From NCBI GenBank assembly GCA_014871545.1, contig WGSR01000009.1, positions 1-18,274 on the forward strand: DNA of 18,274 nt, read 5' to 3'. Shown here piece after piece: positions 13,896 through 18,274 of the stretch. The translations under genes and the position numbers were made by a program. Each line of letters starts with the position of its first letter. The stretch's first letter is position 1. Origin of the DNA: Collinsella sp. (lineage in GTDB: Bacteria; Actinomycetota; Coriobacteriia; Coriobacteriales; Coriobacteriaceae). Under the pieces are notes generated by a model that saw nothing but the letters and a program-made list of their open reading frames with translations, made no database searches and had not been told where the DNA came from.

Positions 13896-16026
13896 CGTTA
13901 TCTACCTGCGATAACAATGAAACAAGCTCCGCTTTATTCTTGATCTTCAACTGGCGGTAAGATGCAGACCGCAGTGCTTGCACCGTAGATGCAGCGTAAC
14001 CGACATCCTCCGCAATGGTCTTTGTCGTTGCGCCTTCTGCCGTCATCAGCAAAATTTGCGACTGAACATCAGAAAGGGAGCGCGACGCAAGCAGGGCAAG
14101 CTGGCGCACGCGAGCTGCTTCGGTAAGCCCGTTCGCGCGGTACTCCAAGACGGCCTTCTCGTTCTCAACCGAGCGGGTGAGCGCGATGTGCGTGACGAAC
14201 ATGGGCGCAGACCAGCAGACGATCACCGTTGCCACGACGACATTGACAGCCGAACTTTGCCCCAGCAACGAAGTAAGGAACAACGGCTCGAAAACCATCA
14301 GATCCTGCGCCATGTTGAGCAAGACAGCCCAAACAGGAGCCGTCGCCCCAAAGCAAAGCATCCATACCCCGAGCATTTTGCGCTGCGGACAGCTACGCAG
14401 CACTATATATGTGAACAGTATCCCCGTCAGCACCGCAAGTCCATGGATTCGCCCCCTAGTGGCTGCATAGATTAAAGCGGATACACCTATTAACGCCAAC
14501 GGCACGATAGCCCGAGTACGGCCACGCGCCTTAAATGAACACAGCCCAACAGCGAGCGAAGCCATAGACGTCATGCCGCAAAACAGGACCGGCACAGCCA
14601 TCAACGGATCGCGTACGCACCTCCATGCCGCGATATAGACAAAAGACCATTCCACGGCAGACAGTATCGCCCACACGCACGGGCTTCCGAGCCCAATCGC
14701 CCCATCCGTTCTAGTCAGTGCAGCTTCACGATTCAGTTTTTCACCCGCGTAGTGCAGCGACAGAAGCAGTCCGAGACCCAATGCATAGCTTGAGAGAGAA
14801 AAGGTAACAGCCCATGAAACACCGGATCCCCAATAACTATCAGCCATTACCAAGGGGCCCGCTGCAAGGAGGATAAAAAATAATGTGAGCAGGTATCGAA
14901 ACAGCCGGCGCGTCCGAGCTGATGCCAACATATCGTCAGCATGCCGCCGCGACAGCTCGGGCCCTACAGCATCACCCTCGTCCACAAACAACTCCACGAG
15001 CTCGCGTGAGCCCGCAACCGACGCCTTCCCGTATGCTCGGTGAAGCGTTGTTCGCACCGTCGATGGCTTCGTATCCGTCTCCTTGGCAATTTCCGCCGGC
15101 GTTTTCCCTTTGAGCAGCAGTCGGACAAACTGTTCTTCTCGAGGCGACAGGGCGGGGGAAAACGCCCCCGCATCGAATGGGTCGGACGTGCGGGGGATAT
15201 CCGAATCGTTGTTCCGCTTCTTCCTGAGCAACGTGCATACGAAGGCGGCAATAGCGGACCCCATCGTCAGCGACACAATGATCGCGGCATCGTTTGCGAA
15301 GTATGCCACCTCAACAGCCGGAACAAGGCCAATAGGAACTGCCACGAGCACAGAACGGGCAGACACGTCGCTCTGTCCCCGACCAAAGGCGTAGGGGCAG
15401 AAAAACAGCAGGACCGCAGCCAATACGAAATAGGCTAGCGGAATTAAAAGCGCAAGACCAATTGGCGCGGCCGATGCAGAGGATATTCCCCATGGCTCGG
15501 GGATGACTCTCCATGAAACTCGACAGCAGAACAGCAGACAAGACATGACGGCTATTGTTTCTGTAAAAATCGCGTCCTGCGGATGACGAGTTTCTCTTTC
15601 GTCAGCCCGCGTCGCCCCCTGCGTCAAAGGAAAGCCCGCCGTATCCCAAATTACATATGAGAGGAGCAACGACCCAGCAAAGCACGAGGCGCATGAAACG
15701 CCGCGCAACAGCCAGATAGGCGCAAACACGAATGGAATAGAATCTCCGCGAGCATAGAAGGCCAAGTCGGCCCACTCGGGAACCGCCGCAATAGTAGCAA
15801 GGAAAATACCGAAAGCGCCAAGGAACCCCGGCCGCCTTATTTCTCTCCCCTTGCGGAGCGCAACACCATGACCAAACGCCGCGAGGCATGCGCCAAGGAT
15901 AACGAGCCAGGTCATTGCGCCTGATACCAAGCCAATTGAAGATGAAAACCGGTGATAAGGGGTGACCGCCATTACGATAAGCACAATGGCGCAGGCAGAT
16001 GTGGCGGAACGTCGGGAAAAGAGCAT
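13891..16026 (-). CDS. Membrane regulator with two LuxR-type HTH domains
   Basis: A 711-residue protein with a repeated plan. Residues 1-266 hold about eight membrane helices; 293-347 form a LuxR-type helix-turn-helix (LSPREEQFVRLLLKGKTPAE, then IAKETDTKPSTVRTTLHRAY). A short cytoplasmic stretch leads to a second set of about eight helices (377-616) and a second, more divergent HTH (651-706; LSDVQSQILLMTAEGATTKT, then IAEDVGYAASTVQALRSASY). Coriobacteriia encode many one-component regulators made of one such membrane block plus one HTH; here two appear to be fused or duplicated in one chain. The ATG at 16026 has GGAGG five bases upstream and a TATAAT box; the frame opens 14 codons earlier without support. 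It probably senses a membrane or extracellular signal and controls the downstream module. Confidence 0.88.
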   Translation of the reverse strand: MLFSRRSATSACAIVLIVMAVTPYHRFSSSIGLVSGAMTWLVILGACLAAFGHGVALRKGREIRRPGFLGAFGIFLATIAAVPEWADLAFYARGDSIPFVFAPIWLLRGVSCASCFAGSLLLSYVIWDTAGFPLTQGATRADERETRHPQDAIFTETIAVMSCLLFCCRVSWRVIPEPWGISSASAAPIGLALLIPLAYFVLAAVLLFFCPYAFGRGQSDVSARSVLVAVPIGLVPAVEVAYFANDAAIIVSLTMGSAIAAFVCTLLRKKRNNDSDIPRTSDPFDAGAFSPALSPREEQFVRLLLKGKTPAEIAKETDTKPSTVRTTLHRAYGKASVAGSRELVELFVDEGDAVGPELSRRHADDMLASARTRRLFRYLLTLFFILLAAGPLVMADSYWGSGVSWAVTFSLSSYALGLGLLLSLHYAGEKLNREAALTRTDGAIGLGSPCVWAILSAVEWSFVYIAAWRCVRDPLMAVPVLFCGMTSMASLAVGLCSFKARGRTRAIVPLALIGVSALIYAATRGRIHGLAVLTGILFTYIVLRSCPQRKMLGVWMLCFGATAPVWAVLLNMAQDLMVFEPLFLTSLLGQSSAVNVVVATVIVCWSAPMFVTHIALTRSVENEKAVLEYRANGLTEAARVRQLALLASRSLSDVQSQILLMTAEGATTKTIAEDVGYAASTVQALRSASYRQLKIKNKAELVSLLSQVDNV

Positions 16027-16045
16027 ATGACCTCCATAGCGCGGC

Positions 16046-16051
16046 ATTATA
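16046..16051 (-). promoter_or_regulatory. -10 box of the dual-HTH regulator
   Basis: A perfect TATAAT on the minus strand ends 19 bases before the ATG at 16026, predicting a leader of about 14 bases that contains just the GGAGG site. No -35 match is seen 16-18 bases upstream, so expression may be weak or need an activator. Confidence 0.5.
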
Positions 16052-16167
16052 CCGCTCGGGCTGCTCATTTATCTCCGCGCCTGCACCAGCCAGCATCAAC
16101 GATTCAGGCGAACTCCAATCCGAGCCAGATCACGGTCCAGCTTTTGTCCGCAGTCCCCACATCAAAG

Positions 16168-16306
16168 CGGGATGCGCTTTCCTTTTGAGTATCGATCCGG
16201 AAACTGCATCCCGTTCTAGGCCAATATTCTGGGATGCAGTTTCCGCAGCCTACCCCATTCGGAAAACGCATCCCGTAATTTGGACGAAAACTGGGACGCG
16301 CTTTCC
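16168..16306. repeat. Five alternating inverted repeats with exact 31-base period
   Basis: A 15-base unit, consensus (C/T)GGGATGCGCTTTCC, occurs at 16168-16182 (forward), 16199-16213 (reverse), 16230-16244 (forward), 16261-16275 (reverse) and 16292-16306 (forward). Every start is 31 bases after the last and orientation alternates strictly. The four 16-base spacers are unrelated in sequence. Copies 2 and 3 form a perfect 14-base-pair stem; the other pairs have one or more mismatches. Outside the array, the expected next positions (16137 and 16323) carry no copy. It could be a REP/BIME-like element or a protein-binding array. Confidence 0.85.
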
Positions 16307-16357
16307 GGATGGGTCGAGACGAGGGCCAAGCCAGATAGGCCACCTCACCCCGCTACC

Positions 16358-16385
16358 TTCACCATGCACCCGAGCGTGCTACACT
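16358..16385 (+). promoter_or_regulatory. Promoter of the second Ser/Thr kinase
   Basis: TTCACC (16358-16363) and TACACT (16380-16385) are separated by 16 bases, with a TG just upstream of the -10 (TGC-TACACT). This predicts transcription starting near 16392 and a leader of about 75 bases. It begins about 50 bases beyond the end of the repeat array. Confidence 0.55.
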
Positions 16386-16465
16386 AGCAGCATCTATGCC
16401 ACCGCGAATGGCTCGGCCCCGCGCCCGCCGCTCGCAAACGAACTTTAAACGCACGAGGGTTGGCC

Positions 16466-18274
16466 ATGCCGCTTTTCTCGCAACATACCGCCCGGTTCTC
16501 GCCGGACGTTCCCTTGGAGGGCACCAGCTCTCGCGAGCTGCTCAAGCGGTACCAGCCGCTCGAGACACTTGCGACCGGCGGTTTTGGCTCCATCGAGATC
16601 TGCCGCGACACGCACCTGCGCCGCCGCGTCGCCATTAAACGCATCCCCCTTATCAACGGTGCCGGCATGCCCGCCAGCGACATCATGGATGTCCTGCGCG
16701 AGGCGCACACTGCCGCCATGCTTCAACATCCCAACATCGTGCAGGTCATCGACTTTACGCACGACACAGCCTATGCCTACCTAGTCATGGAGTATGTCGA
16801 TGGCATGTCGCTTGCCGAGTTTTTGCACCGCGTGGACGGCCACTCACTTACCTTTGACGAGGCCGCGGCCATTGCCGATGCCCTGGGCCAGGCGCTCACC
16901 TTCGCCCATAGTAATGGCGTACTCCACCTGGACATTAAGCCCGCCAACGTGCTCATCGACCACTCGGGCAATGTAAAGCTCACCGACTTTGGCATGGCGC
17001 GACTGTCGTCTGCCGGTGGCTTTGGCGGCTCACGCGGCGGCACTATCGGCTACATGCCGCCCGAGCAGCTCGATATCGAGACCGGCACGGTCGACGAGCG
17101 CGCCGATGTCTTTGCCCTCGCCTGTGTGATCTACGAGGGCCTGTGCGGCAGCGCTCCCTTTATGGCGGCCACGCCCGCCGACTCGCTCGACCGCATCATC
17201 GGCGGCGCCACCTATCCCAGCGAGCTGATACCACACTTTCCCCCGGGAGCCGAGGCCGCGCTCGTGAGCGCGCTCTCCCCCATGCCGCAGGACCGCCCCA
17301 ACAGCATCGAGGCATTTTGTGACCAGCTCCTTGCCGGTCTGGGCAGCGTACGCGAGGGCCGTCGCAGCCTGGAGCAAATGGTTGGCGAGCTTTCGGATGA
17401 CGAGCATGAGCTCGACGATATCGAGCCGTCGCACTACGAAGGCGACGCCATCGAGGTCGACCCCGCACTCGGCTGGGCGGGCACGCGCTGGAGCCATGCG
17501 CGCGACTACACCATGCACGCTATCTCGGCGCTAACGTGTGGCACCTTTAGCTTTTTGCTGATGCAAACGGCCGGGGTCGCGGCGCTTCCCGGCCTGGTCA
17601 TTGCGGCTATCGCGATCGGAGCGGCGGCTGGCCTGGCCCCCCAGATCGGCTCGGCCATCTCGGCTGTGGGCTTTTTGGTGCTCATGGCCAACGCCACCAT
17701 GCAGGCGCAGGGCATCCTGTCGATGTTGCCGGTCGCGGTGATCTTTGCCGCTGCCATGTCCGGTTGGTGGATCGCCTGGGGTCGTACCGAGGCTGCCGCG
17801 AGCGCCGCGCTCACCTGTGCGCTCGCGCTTGGCTGTCTGACCGGCAATACCTTCCTGGCAGCTGGGGTCGCCGCCGGCGTCGCGTCATTTTGGCTCGGCC
17901 CGGCAAGCGCCGCCGCGGCAACGGGCATGGGCGCGCTTTTTGCCCGTCTGGCCACGGTCGCGCTTTCAGCCGGAGGCGTGCTGGGGCTCGGTAACGTTGC
18001 CGCAGCGCTGGGAGACCCGCTCCTTTGGGCTGCCTTTGTGCTGGTCGCGGCAACTGCCGCAGCGTCATCTGCGCTGCTCAATGCCCATGCCAAGCGTGCC
18101 GATCAGGGCTCAAACCTTGCCGCAATCGCCGCCATCGCTGTCACCGGCATCGGCTGCGCAGCGGCGTCCTGTCTTGCACACCATATGGAAATTGCCAGCC
18201 TTGCAGCCGCGGTCATCGCCAAGGCGGCGGTTGCGGGAATCCTATCCTCTATAATCGTTGGGATATGCCTATAT
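16466..18274 (+). CDS. Membrane Ser/Thr protein kinase, 3' end beyond window
   Basis: 603 codons are visible with no stop before the edge. The kinase domain (about 28-290) has a Gly-rich loop TGGFGSI (37-43), ATP lysine K58 in VAIKRI, HLDIKPAN (154-161), DFG (174-176) and MPPE (197-200). The HRD arginine is leucine, so this is a non-RD kinase that may not need activation-loop phosphorylation; catalytic D156, K158 and N161 are kept. An acidic juxtamembrane stretch (about 303-333) leads to a long Ala/Gly-rich hydrophobic region from about 350 onward with many membrane helices, in place of the common single helix plus PASTA repeats. The ATG at 16466 follows GAGGG. It differs clearly from the kinase at 2006-3850 in catalytic motifs but shares the plan of an N-terminal kinase and a polytopic C-terminus. 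Confidence 0.92.
   Translation, partial: MPLFSQHTARFSPDVPLEGTSSRELLKRYQPLETLATGGFGSIEICRDTHLRRRVAIKRIPLINGAGMPASDIMDVLREAHTAAMLQHPNIVQVIDFTHDTAYAYLVMEYVDGMSLAEFLHRVDGHSLTFDEAAAIADALGQALTFAHSNGVLHLDIKPANVLIDHSGNVKLTDFGMARLSSAGGFGGSRGGTIGYMPPEQLDIETGTVDERADVFALACVIYEGLCGSAPFMAATPADSLDRIIGGATYPSELIPHFPPGAEAALVSALSPMPQDRPNSIEAFCDQLLAGLGSVREGRRSLEQMVGELSDDEHELDDIEPSHYEGDAIEVDPALGWAGTRWSHARDYTMHAISALTCGTFSFLLMQTAGVAALPGLVIAAIAIGAAAGLAPQIGSAISAVGFLVLMANATMQAQGILSMLPVAVIFAAAMSGWWIAWGRTEAAASAALTCALALGCLTGNTFLAAGVAAGVASFWLGPASAAAATGMGALFARLATVALSAGGVLGLGNVAAALGDPLLWAAFVLVAATAAASSALLNAHAKRADQGSNLAAIAAIAVTGIGCAAASCLAHHMEIASLAAAVIAKAAVAGILSSIIVGICLY

Larger units (their letters stand above)
16082..16465. 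other. Intergenic region between the accessory module and the second kinase
   Basis: About 380 bases without a credible gene between two divergently transcribed genes. It holds the alternating 31-base-period repeat array (16168-16306) and the kinase promoter (16358-16385). The remaining parts (16082-16160 and 16386-16450) show nothing I recognise. Short frames on both strands run through the repeats and lack ribosome binding sites. Confidence 0.6.

Noticed and set aside
16168..16306. Repeat array as a CRISPR
   Set aside because: Units are only 15 bases, alternate in orientation, spacers are 16 bases, and no cas gene is present.

Overview
The window looks like a chromosomal segment of a high-GC, probably anaerobic actinobacterium of the class Coriobacteriia, most likely Collinsella or a close relative. 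This is inferred from pyruvate:ferredoxin oxidoreductase, an actinobacterial-style DnaX with a long Ala/Pro linker, eukaryotic-type Ser/Thr kinases with an FHA partner, and a polytopic membrane LuxR regulator of a kind that is abundant in Coriobacteriia. No database search was possible.

Layout. Bases 1-661 (minus) hold the N-terminus of pyruvate:ferredoxin oxidoreductase (nifJ), cut by the window edge, behind a leader of about 400 bases with a 16-bp palindrome. Bases 1064-4752 (minus) hold a tightly coupled three-gene signalling operon: a membrane-anchored extracytoplasmic protein, a membrane Ser/Thr kinase and an FHA-domain protein. A promoter with a terminator-like hairpin in its leader precedes the operon. 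Bases 4923-9233 hold the DNA replication/repair set dnaX, ebfC(ybaB) and recR (all minus), closed by a strong terminator. The usual dnaX-ebfC-recR arrangement is interrupted by a plus-strand gene for a small membrane protein. Bases 9349-10062 (plus) hold a YcxB-like two-TM protein.

Bases 10166-16026 (minus) form an accessory module with visibly lower GC. It runs from a 711-residue membrane regulator with two separate LuxR-type DNA-binding domains, to a secreted four-cysteine protein, a strong intercistronic hairpin, two ABC-2-like permeases, an ABC ATPase with Glu in place of the Q-loop Gln (the E-loop seen in LanF-type lantibiotic immunity ATPases), and an exported protein of unknown function. 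The four distal genes overlap by 1-4 bases. I read this as a self-contained system that secretes, or defends against, an extracellular peptide or protein and is controlled by its own membrane sensor. It is the best candidate for an undescribed system here.

Bases 16168-16306 hold five copies of a 15-base unit in strictly alternating orientation, spaced exactly 31 bases apart. They lie between the regulator and a second membrane Ser/Thr kinase (16466 to the edge), which has a HLD rather than HRD catalytic motif and its own promoter. No tRNA, rRNA, CRISPR array, transposase or phage gene was seen.
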